Assembly: GCA_011523485.1 (NCBI GenBank)
Contig: WTGR01000109.1
Coordinates: 1 to 5,554, forward strand
DNA from: Acidobacteriota bacterium
GTDB taxonomy: Bacteria; Acidobacteriota; Vicinamibacteria; Vicinamibacterales; UBA8438
Reading direction: 5' to 3'
Length of the DNA: 5,554 nt
Below the pieces are notes generated by a model. It was given only the letters and a program-made list of their open reading frames with translations, was not told the origin of the DNA and ran no database searches. This document shows positions 1 through 5,554 of this stretch, piece by piece. Each line of letters begins with the position of its first letter. Position 1 is the first letter of the stretch. A program made the translations under genes and the position numbers.

Positions 1-367
1 GGAGCGTCTTGAGCCGCACCGCGGGGAGTCTCTTCAGCCGTTGGTTGGTCGGGTCGACTTCGATCCCGACGGACTCCAGGGCGGTTACCCCGAGCAGCGG
101 TTCGGTGTCGGCGTCGCCGAAGAGGATCGTGCCGCCGACGGTTTCGCCCATGAACTCGAGCTCTCCGACTGTGATATCCATCGTGATCTCCCGGCCGTCA
201 GCGAGTTCGTACACGCGGCGGCCTCTTGGCCGGAGACCGATCGACTCCAGGTAGGGTCGTGGGACCAGAGAATCGGTGGCGCCCGTATCGACCAGGAAGA
301 GTCCTTCCCAGGCTCTGTCCGGGTCGGCCGGGTTGCGGATGGTGACGGTGACGTGCGTTGCGCCCAA
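1..367 (-). CDS. Retropepsin-like (clan AA) aspartic protease, partial
   Basis: This is a small cytoplasmic-type aspartic protease domain; no signal peptide or membrane segment is visible. Numbered from the TTG at 367, residues 23-36 read LFLVDTGATDSLVP, carrying the catalytic D-T-G-A-T motif (D27). Residues 52-60 read VYELADGRE, a flap-like region. Residues 90-105 read EPLLGVTALESVGIEV, the C-terminal hydrophobic-Leu-Gly motif of retropepsin folds. Such proteins carry one DTG and act as homodimers; bacterial members are about 120 residues, so the 122 codons here are probably nearly complete, with the stop just outside the left edge. I chose TTG because GAGG lies 8 nt upstream and remembered family members start M-G-x-T-x-V-T-V-T-I-R-N-P. 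An in-frame ATG at 436 would add 23 unusual, Cys- and Arg-rich residues, but it overlaps the preceding stop (TAATG), so it is a real alternative. The substrate is unknown. Confidence 0.85.
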   Translation of the reverse strand, partial: MGATHVTVTIRNPADPDRAWEGLFLVDTGATDSLVPRPYLESIGLRPRGRRVYELADGREITMDITVGELEFMGETVGGTILFGDADTEPLLGVTALESVGIEVDPTNQRLKRLPAVRLKTL

Positions 368-435
368 AGTTTCTCCCTCGCGGCTGGCGCACCTGCTCGG
401 TTCGGCGAGACAGGTTGGGCGGCCGCCAAAGCCCA

Positions 436-730
436 TTATTGTTCACTTTCCTGGTTGCCCTCCGCGGCCGCCTGCACCGACGGTGCCGGAATGGAACAAG
501 CCGACAACACCCGGCACCGCGCGGGCAGCTCCGCGAAGGGGTCCCGGACCCGCACGAGCCGGGGCCGGGTTTCGCGCAGTCGCAGACGGCGTAGAGCCAG
601 TAGCCGCAGGATGCACGCTTTGGCCCATTCGTTTTCGCCGGCAGCTCGATGTCGCCGCTGCGCGCCCGGCCTTTCGCCTCGATGGCACGGCGGTCTCCGG
701 TCGGGGCGACCCGGCCAGTCCCATCAACGG
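436..730 (-). pseudogene. Decayed DUF3883 C-terminal domain remnant (helicase-type protein)
   Basis: No single frame is intact, but four successive segments join into a recognisable DUF3883 domain: AIEAKGRARSGDIELPA (about 686-636), NEWAKACILR (about 634-604), YWLYAVCDCAKPGP (about 602-562), then RLVRVRDPFAELPAR running on to a TAA at 438-436. The I-E-x-K-G-R, N-E-W and Y-W-L-Y motifs are the family signature. DUF3883 is commonly the C-terminal domain of SNF2/DEAD-type helicases and other restriction or defence proteins. The frame changes lie near 634 (in an AAAA run), 603 and 563 (in a CCCC run), so the gene is broken. The 5' side is also missing: homology stops near 690-730, just before the promoter of the large plus-strand gene. 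The stop overlaps the possible ATG of the aspartic protease as TAATG, so the two were once probably co-transcribed and translationally coupled. Family assignment is by eye. Confidence 0.72.
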
Positions 731-735
731 CATGG

Positions 736-771
736 CCTGTAGAATTGTATATACTTACAGGATAGCATAAT
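736..771 (+). promoter_or_regulatory. Promoter region with inverted-repeat putative operator
   Basis: This short AT-rich island in GC-rich DNA precedes the large gene. CCTGTA at 736-741 and TACAGG at 756-761 form an inverted repeat with a 14-nt spacer that contains the palindrome GTATATAC (747-754). A TATACT hexamer at 750-755 could be a -10 element, although I see no good -35 for it. The alternative pairing TTGTAT (745-750) with CATAAT (766-771) has a short 15-nt spacer. Either way the inverted repeat overlaps the core promoter, where a repressor would sit. The downstream product starts with an XRE-type HTH, so autoregulation is plausible but inferred. Confidence 0.45.
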
Positions 772-784
772 CCGCAGCAATGGC

Positions 785-3700
785 GTGAGCATGACGAATG
801 CAGAGCTGAAGTCGTTGCGCACCCGTCTCGGCGTGACGCAGGCAGCACTTGCGGAGGCGGTAGGGGTCGTGCCGAACACGCTCGCCCGCTGGGAACGAGG
901 CGAGCTTGGTGTTCCTGGCTGGGCGGCCGAGCGTCTGGATGTCGTTTCCCGGTCGGGTGCGTCGGGCAGCGCGGTCACGCGTCCGCGTGGTGTGGTGCTC
1001 GACCCACACCACGGCGCAATCCTCGAGGCGCTGAACGGCGACTTGGATCCGGTTGTCTTCGAGGCATGCGCCGTCGACCTCCTCAAGCTTGACTGGCCAC
1101 GGCTGGTTCCGGTCGCCGGAGGTGGAGATGGCGGGTTCGACGGTGCCGTCGCGGATGGCGGTGGGCGGAACCCCTTCCCTCTGGTCGCAACCACCGGGAA
1201 GGACTTGACCGGGAACCTTCGTCGGAATCTGAGGCGGGCACAACGCAGGCAGGCGACGTGGGACCGGGCGCTGTTCGCGACCTCGAGGCGCGTGACGCCA
1301 AGCATGCGGCAGAAGCTGGACGCGGAGGCGAGCCAGCTCGACGTGACGCTCCTGCAGATCTACGACCAGGACTGGTTTGCGCAGCGCCTCTACGCGGAAC
1401 CGTCGTGGTGTCGACGCCTGCTCCGATTGACGGGGCGGCCGCGCGCACTGAGTCCGTTCCCGGTCACGCGCCGGCCAGTCCTCGGCGATCGGATTCTCGG
1501 GCGCGAGCGCGAGACGCGCTGGCTTCAGGAACGCCAGGGTGACTGCCTGCTGGTGGGCGCGCCGGGATCGGGCAAGACATTCCTGCTGCGTGCATTGGTC
1601 CTGCAAGGGCACGCGTTGTTCAAGGTTGACGATGACCGAGAGCGAATTGCGAACGACCTCCGCAGCCTGAAGCCGCCGGCCGTGATCATCGACATTGCGA
1701 ACGACCTCCGCAGCCTGAAGCCGCCGGCCGTGATCATCGACGACGCGCATTTCGATTCCGGCCAGATCGAACGCTTCACCCAACTCCGAACCGAGGTGGG
1801 CTCGGGTGTCCGCGTCATCGCGACGAGTTGGCCCGGCGGGGCCGTTGCCGTCCAGAACGCGTTGCAGATTCCGAGCTCCGAGGTTCTGGATCTCGAGTTG
1901 ATCGATGCCGACACGATGATCGAGATCATCAAGTCGGTCGGAATCTCAGGACCGGACGAGTTGCTCTACCACATCCGAGTGCAAGCGGATGGAAGGCCGG
2001 GGTTGGCGGCAACGCTGTCGCACATGTGCCTGGCGGGCGACGTCAGGCGAGCGGTGAGTGGTGAAGGACTCGTCGACCAGCTTGCTCCTCAACTCAGCCG
2101 GATGCTGGATGTTCAGAATGCGACGTCGTTCCTGGCGCCGTTCGCACTTGGGGGTGACGCTGGAGTGCATCCGGAACGCGTTGCGGGTCAACTCAACAAG
2201 CCACTGGACGAGGTCAGCAGCAGCCTCACGCAGTTGGCGGCCGCCGGCGTCGTGATGGAGCGCCCGAATGGCGCGGTGTCCGTCGAACCGGCGCCGATGC
2301 GCTGGGTTCTCGTGCGCCGCTCTTTCTTCGGTGGTGCCGGATCGCTGAACCTCACCCCTTTCCTGAGCCTCGTCGAGAACACGCATTGCGCGATCGACAC
2401 GCTGATCGGCGCGCGAGCACGAGGCGCTTCCGTTCCGGACCTGGAGACGTATCTGGAACATGCCGGTTCGGATCGCCTCTGGGCGAGCTACGCCTCGATC
2501 GGGCCGTCCGAGGCGCGCCACGTGATCCGACGCCACCCTGAACGAGTTCTCACCGTTGCCGAGACGGGGCTTCACAGTGCTCCGGAATTGGTAATTCCGT
2601 TACTGCTTGACTGCTTGCGGGACAGAGGTTCAATGCAACGCTCCGACTCGGAGAACCCGCTCGCGATCTTGAATCGATGGGCGACGGAGGTATTCCCAAG
2701 AAACAGGGAATCGATCCGAAGGCGGTCGATTCTCCTGGACACGGCCATGAACTGGTGGCGAGAGCGGCGAGACGCACGCACCGCGCTCCGAGTGATGTGC
2801 ATCGCGCTTCAACCAGGGTTCAGTTTTCTCGCTTCCAATCCCGGGAACGAGCTGAGCGGCAGGTTTATCCAAGGCCATCTTGGAGACCAGGACATGGAGA
2901 CACTTGCTGCATGCTGGCCCAAGGTCAAAGACGTCTTGCAAGACTCCACGGATGTGCCCTGGGATTCGTTGCTCCAGCTCGTGAGCGCTTGGCACTATCT
3001 GTACCCAAGTAGTTTGACGGACATCAAGATCTCCGCCGCGACGAGAACTATAGCGGAGCAGTTTGCTGAGCGCATGCTGCGCGATCTTGCGTATGCCTCG
3101 CAGCACAGCTCGGGCGTTCAGCACGAGATCAAGAAGATCGGTGCGAGATTCGGTGTGGAACTACAAACGACGACGGATGGCGACTTCGAGGACCTATATG
3201 TATCGGAAGACGTGGTCGACCAAGAAAGAGACGCCGAACTGGTTCCGCGCTGGAGTCATCGCAGCGTCGAGGCTATTGCGGCATCGCTCGCACGGGTGGA
3301 GAGCGAGGCGAAGGCTGCGGGCATCGCCTTTCCTCCCTGGCGGTGTCATGTCCTGTGCGGGCGCCTTGCTCAAGCCCTCCCGAACCCCGCAGGCGCGGCG
3401 AACGCGTTCATGAAACAGGAACTCCCCGGCTCTCTTGTCGAGCCCTTTCTTCGCGAGGCTGCCAGGAATGGCCGACCGGAATGGGAATCGATCGTACGTC
3501 GATGTCTCCGGGATGAGCGTTATCGGGAGATCGGATTTACCGCCGCTATCAGTCATCCAGCGCCTCCCGAGGAGGTTCTCTCGGTGGCGTTCGCGAATGC
3601 CGGGGATACGGGGAAGCTCATCGAGGCCTGCTTCTACCGGGGATTGATTCCCGGCACGACGACTCGGACGATGCTTCAATGCCATGACCCTCGCGTCGCA

Positions 3701-4393
3701 GTGTCGGCCGCTATTGGTCATTGGCGGGCGGTTGCGCAGGAGAACCGCGACGGAACGCTCGACGAGGCGTGGCGACGGGCGATCCTGCGCGCGCCTGTTG
3801 GCAAAGTGGGGCGATCGGCACACGACATCTACTGGATTGGGAAGATCATGTCGGCGGACTCCCATTTGGCTGAAGAGTGGTTGTTGTTAAAGTTCGGCGA
3901 ACGCGGCGATCTCCATTTTTGGGTGGTCGAGGATGCCGTCACGAAGATTGTACCCACATTGGATGTAGAGCGCCGACTGAGAGTGCTTCTGGGCTTGCGT
4001 CCAGACTCGTGGAACGACGATCTTGTGAAGCTGCTTGTCGGCGACGACGACGAGACCTACGGAAAGCTGCTTGACACCGAGGATCTTGCGCCGTTTCATT
4101 TGGCGCCGCTGGCGGGTAAGCCCGATGAGAAGGGGTGGCGGGCCAAAGCGCTCCAGGCTCTCGACAAAGGCATCGAGACCGACGAGATAGCCAGGGCGAC
4201 CCTGGGAACGTCACACGGTTGGTCCGGGCTTGAGAGTGAGATGTGGGCCGGGTGGCGGCGGGCGTTTGAGGCACTACTGGACGATGCAGATCGCGGGATC
4301 GCGCGAATTGGCGAGCGAGGAGCCGAGTTGGTGAAGGAAGACGAGCTTCGGGCTTTGGCGGGTGAGCGCTACAGGGCGGTGCACGGACGGTAG
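785..4393 (+). CDS. HTH / PD-(D/E)XK-like nuclease / STAND-like NTPase fusion, candidate antiviral defence protein
   Basis: This is a 1,202-residue multidomain protein counted from GTG 785; the ATG at 791 is equally or more likely because XRE proteins often begin M-T-x-x-E-L. Residues 6-52 are an XRE-type HTH (TQAALAEAVGVVPNTLARWE at 18-37). Residues 75-150 look like a restriction-endonuclease fold: E93, then GGGDGGFDG (112-120), then LVATTGKDL (133-141), giving candidate active residues D115/D119 and K139. Residues 230-410 are a P-loop NTPase: Walker A GAPGSGKT (258-265), Walker B AVIIDDAH (315-322), a sensor-like VRVIATSWPG (342-351) and a G-R-P (403-405) matching the STAND GxP motif. Residues 440-515 resemble a winged helix. 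The rest, to 1202, is helical and repeat-like with no recognised domain, a likely sensor. An exact 16-residue duplication (288-303, 304-319) covers the Walker B strand. The layout matches antiviral STAND proteins: sensing, NTP-driven oligomerisation, DNA cleavage. That role is inferred. No strong Shine-Dalgarno is visible. Confidence 0.85.
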   Translation: MSMTNAELKSLRTRLGVTQAALAEAVGVVPNTLARWERGELGVPGWAAERLDVVSRSGASGSAVTRPRGVVLDPHHGAILEALNGDLDPVVFEACAVDLLKLDWPRLVPVAGGGDGGFDGAVADGGGRNPFPLVATTGKDLTGNLRRNLRRAQRRQATWDRALFATSRRVTPSMRQKLDAEASQLDVTLLQIYDQDWFAQRLYAEPSWCRRLLRLTGRPRALSPFPVTRRPVLGDRILGRERETRWLQERQGDCLLVGAPGSGKTFLLRALVLQGHALFKVDDDRERIANDLRSLKPPAVIIDIANDLRSLKPPAVIIDDAHFDSGQIERFTQLRTEVGSGVRVIATSWPGGAVAVQNALQIPSSEVLDLELIDADTMIEIIKSVGISGPDELLYHIRVQADGRPGLAATLSHMCLAGDVRRAVSGEGLVDQLAPQLSRMLDVQNATSFLAPFALGGDAGVHPERVAGQLNKPLDEVSSSLTQLAAAGVVMERPNGAVSVEPAPMRWVLVRRSFFGGAGSLNLTPFLSLVENTHCAIDTLIGARARGASVPDLETYLEHAGSDRLWASYASIGPSEARHVIRRHPERVLTVAETGLHSAPELVIPLLLDCLRDRGSMQRSDSENPLAILNRWATEVFPRNRESIRRRSILLDTAMNWWRERRDARTALRVMCIALQPGFSFLASNPGNELSGRFIQGHLGDQDMETLAACWPKVKDVLQDSTDVPWDSLLQLVSAWHYLYPSSLTDIKISAATRTIAEQFAERMLRDLAYASQHSSGVQHEIKKIGARFGVELQTTTDGDFEDLYVSEDVVDQERDAELVPRWSHRSVEAIAASLARVESEAKAAGIAFPPWRCHVLCGRLAQALPNPAGAANAFMKQELPGSLVEPFLREAARNGRPEWESIVRRCLRDERYREIGFTAAISHPAPPEEVLSVAFANAGDTGKLIEACFYRGLIPGTTTRTMLQCHDPRVAVSAAIGHWRAVAQENRDGTLDEAWRRAILRAPVGKVGRSAHDIYWIGKIMSADSHLAEEWLLLKFGERGDLHFWVVEDAVTKIVPTLDVERRLRVLLGLRPDSWNDDLVKLLVGDDDETYGKLLDTEDLAPFHLAPLAGKPDEKGWRAKALQALDKGIETDEIARATLGTSHGWSGLESEMWAGWRRAFEALLDDADRGIARIGERGAELVKEDELRALAGERYRAVHGR
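1646..1741 (+). repeat. Exact 48-bp tandem duplication inside the NTPase domain
   Basis: Two identical 48-bp units, 1646-1693 and 1694-1741, lie head to tail with no mismatch. Each encodes IANDLRSLKPPAVIID, so the reading frame is kept and 16 residues are added. The second copy continues into D-A-H to give the complete Walker B (VIIDDAH). The first ends VIID followed by I-A-N, lacking the second acidic residue. Perfect identity points to a very recent event. It could be a true variant, a slippage-prone switch, or an assembly artefact. Confidence 0.97.
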
Positions 4394-4427
4394 AGGCGAC
4401 CGAGAACGATGTAGAGCCAGTGGATCC

Positions 4428-4431
4428 GGAG
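4428..4431 (+). promoter_or_regulatory. Shine-Dalgarno of the RES pseudogene
   Basis: GGAG lies 9 nt before the ATG at 4441 and supports that ATG as the original RES start. The frame is also open upstream to at least 4393, so a slightly longer N-terminus (for example from GTG 4420) cannot be excluded. Confidence 0.45.
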
Positions 4432-4440
4432 CACTTGCAG

Positions 4441-4746
4441 ATGAGCGTGCCGCGTCGTCTCGACAAGCCGCTACGGACCTATCGGATGGGGGATCCGGCG
4501 GGTAAGCATCCTGTGTACAGTGGTGACGGGTCACGCAGATCTCACGGCGCTGGAACGAGCGCGGCCAATCCGTGATCTACTCGTCCGAGCACTATTCCAC
4601 CGCGCTGCTGAAGACGCTGGTGCGCACCGGAGAGATGCCACCCAATCAAGCGCTACGTGGAGATCGACATTCCTGCCGGAGTCACGTTCACGCCTGTTCG
4701 AGCGATGAGGATCACACTGCGACGCCAGCCCTGGCTTCGCCGATGA
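4441..4746 (+). pseudogene. RES-domain toxin (NAD+-degrading family), frameshifted and truncated
   Basis: Three segments restore the N-terminal half of a RES toxin. Frame one, from ATG 4441, includes RTYRMGDPAGKHPVYSGDGS. A shifted frame, about 4545-4650, reads RWNERGQSVIYSSEHYSTAL and continues to GEMPPNQ. A return to the first frame at 4651 gives RYVEIDIPAGVTF. The Y-R-x-G-D-P, R-W-N and V-I-Y-x-S-E-H-Y-S-T motifs are characteristic of the family, whose characterised members deplete NAD+ and pair with Xre/MbcA antitoxins carrying DUF2384. The first frame hits TGA at 4573-4575, so no full product is made. After about 4695 the resemblance ends, with a stop at 4744-4746, and the C-terminal half is missing (family members are about 150-160 residues). 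No antitoxin remains upstream: only 47 bp separate it from the large gene's stop. It is a dead toxin. Confidence 0.75.
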
Positions 4747-4840
4747 TCCGGACGACGAGATCGGCGCCGGCCGTTCCCGACGGAGCGGTACATGATGCGC
4801 TGCAGCGCCAGAGGGAAACGACACGGCCGACGCCGTTGAC

Positions 4841-4990
4841 GCCGCGGTGGATTTCCACGACGAGCTCGCGCCCGAGCAGCCGCAGTGTCTTGTGGATCCC
4901 GTTGGCCGCAGTCGCGTGGCGCGGATCCAGCACGCGCCGGACAACCTTGTCGTCGACGCCGAGACGCCGGGCACGTCCGGTTGTCAACAT
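4841..4990 (-). pseudogene. HicB-like antitoxin C-terminal HTH remnant
   Basis: The minus strand encodes a short stretch resembling the C-terminal helix-turn-helix of HicB-type antitoxins: RARRLGVDDKVVRRVLDPRH, then ATAANGIHKTLRLLGRELVV, then EIH. The pattern A-R-R-L-G-V-D-x-x-x-V-R-R-x-L-D-P-R-H-A-T followed by L-x-x-L-G-R-x-L-V-V-E is typical of that module. The N-terminal RNase-H-like part expected upstream (about 4990-5075 on this strand) is not recognisable, and no HicA toxin is nearby. Downstream of E-I-H the frame stays open to a TGA near 4712 but resembles nothing I know. I take this as a decayed fragment left by a second toxin-antitoxin locus, in opposite orientation to the RES remnant. 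The assignment rests on about 45 residues and is tentative. Confidence 0.45.
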
Positions 4991-5075
4991 CGGTCGCCAC
5001 AGCGGCAGGTCTGCGTGCCTGCGGGAGGTTCCAACGAGCAGGCTTCCCGGTCAACCATGCAAGTGGGAATAACCG

Positions 5076-5105
5076 TTGCCAACATACTCCATTTTCGGCA
5101 ATAAT
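5076..5105 (+). promoter_or_regulatory. Putative sigma-70-type promoter of the ATPase gene
   Basis: TTGCCA at 5076-5081 and AATAAT at 5100-5105 make a -35/-10 pair with an 18-nt spacer in a locally AT-rich stretch. This places the transcription start near 5112, about 10 nt before the ATG at 5122. TTGCC (5076-5080) and GGCAA (5097-5101) form an inverted repeat over the promoter, which may be an operator or chance. An AAGG at 5106-5109 is too far from the ATG (12 nt) to be a good Shine-Dalgarno. Confidence 0.45.
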
Positions 5106-5121
5106 AAGGCCCATACGTGCA

Positions 5122-5554
5122 ATGCTCGATTCCCTGCGCGACATCATCCTCGACTTCCGCGACGCCGAGCTGCCGACCGGAATCCCGCGCCGGCTCGACG
5201 TGACGCCGGTTCCGGGCAAGGCCACCGTCTGCATCGGTCCGCGCCGCGCCGGCAAGTCGACGTTCCTGTTCCAGCAGGTGCAGAAGCTGCTCGATCGCGG
5301 CGTGCCGCGCGAGAACATCCTCTACCTGAACTTCTTCGACGACCGACTTCATTTCCTGCAACACGAGGGTCTCGGCGTCGTTGCGGACGCCTACTTCTCG
5401 CTCCATCCGGAGAAGAAGAACTCCGAGACGGTGTACTGCTTCTTCGACGAGATCCAGGTCGTGCCGGGGTGGGAGCCGTTCGTCGACCGTCTGATGCGCA
5501 CCGAGAAGTGCGAGGTGTACATCACCGGCTCGTCGGCGCGGATGCTGTCGCGGG
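5122..5554 (+). CDS. AAA_14/DUF4143-type ATP-binding protein, N-terminal part
   Basis: The first 144 codons of an ATPase run off the right edge. Walker A is GPRRAGKST (residues 39-47). A conserved strand reads ENILYLNFFDDRL (64-76). Walker B is VYCFFDEIQVVPGWEPFVDR (104-123), followed by the sensor-like segment VYITGSSARMLSR (132-144). This order, with D-E-I-Q...W-E and I-T-G-S-S-A, is typical of the predicted AAA+ superfamily ATPases that carry a C-terminal DUF4143 domain and are usually about 400 residues; that half lies outside the window. These proteins are widespread and patchily distributed in bacteria and archaea, often in accessory regions, and their cellular role is not settled. The ATG at 5122 is the natural start: the promoter ends about 17 nt upstream and no other ATG/GTG/TTG is in frame just before it. 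It has no evident functional link to the large STAND-like gene. Confidence 0.85.
   Translation, partial: MLDSLRDIILDFRDAELPTGIPRRLDVTPVPGKATVCIGPRRAGKSTFLFQQVQKLLDRGVPRENILYLNFFDDRLHFLQHEGLGVVADAYFSLHPEKKNSETVYCFFDEIQVVPGWEPFVDRLMRTEKCEVYITGSSARMLSR

Noticed and set aside
41..770. Plus-strand open frames opposite the protease and DUF3883 remnant
   Set aside because: They show only low-complexity, Arg/Ala/Pro-rich composition, while the minus strand shows DTG and DUF3883 motifs.
198..848. A single 216-residue minus-strand gene spanning the DUF3883 remnant and protease region
   Set aside because: Only parts of it are in the DUF3883 frame; elsewhere it is out of frame with both domains, so it is a by-product of the frameshifts.
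1646..1741. CRISPR or iteron-type array
   Set aside because: There are just two abutting copies without spacers, inside a coding frame.
755..1783. Long minus-strand open frame antisense to the large gene
   Set aside because: It is an Arg/Pro-rich shadow frame in GC-rich DNA; the plus-strand frame holds clear HTH and Walker motifs, and even the 48-bp duplication appears in it as a meaningless repeat.
591..4420. 10-bp direct repeat GTAGAGCCAG at 591-600 and 4411-4420 as insertion target duplication or att sites
   Set aside because: Several 10-bp matches are expected by chance in 5.5 kb, and the copies do not coincide with the inferred junctions.
4394..4440. Rho-independent terminator after the large gene
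   Set aside because: I see no GC-rich hairpin followed by a T-run in this gap.
4572..5072. Plus-strand 166-residue open frame as a real gene
   Set aside because: Only its first about 26 residues are RES-like; after the frameshift near 4650 it is a low-complexity shadow running over the HicB-like fragment.

Overview
The window is high-GC bacterial DNA. No rRNA, tRNA or housekeeping gene fixes the taxon. The mix of gene families (clan AA aspartic protease, DUF3883, RES, a HicB-like fragment, a DUF4143-type ATPase) is typical of accessory or defence-rich regions of GC-rich soil or environmental bacteria. I do not name a phylum.

Layout from left to right. (1) Positions 1-367, or 1-436, on the minus strand hold a small retropepsin-like aspartic protease that runs off the left edge. 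(2) Positions 436 to about 730, minus strand, hold the C-terminal DUF3883 tail of a larger protein, probably a helicase. It is broken by three frameshifts and cut off at its 5' side. Its stop overlaps the protease ATG as TAATG, a relic of an operon. (3) Positions 736-771 are an AT-rich promoter region with an inverted repeat. (4) Positions 785-4393, plus strand, hold the centrepiece: a roughly 1,200-residue protein with an N-terminal XRE-type helix-turn-helix, a PD-(D/E)XK-like nuclease domain, a STAND-like P-loop NTPase with a winged helix, and about 690 residues of helical, repeat-like C-terminal sequence. This resembles the effector-NTPase-sensor layout of antiviral STAND (Avs-like) proteins, with a DNA-binding domain added. 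An exact 48-bp in-frame tandem duplication sits on its Walker B strand. (5) Positions 4441-4746, plus strand, hold a frameshifted and truncated RES-domain toxin gene. (6) About 4841-4990, minus strand, is a fragment resembling the C-terminal helix-turn-helix of a HicB-type antitoxin. (7) From 5122 to the right edge, plus strand, is the N-terminal half of an AAA ATPase of the AAA_14/DUF4143 type, with its own promoter.

The large STAND-like gene looks like a one-gene system. It has its own promoter, and a possible operator that its own HTH could bind. It is bracketed by decayed toxin-antitoxin and helicase fragments, as expected in a defence-island hot spot with repeated insertion and decay. 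The candidate undescribed system is this HTH-nuclease-STAND fusion. Its antiviral role is inferred from architecture only.
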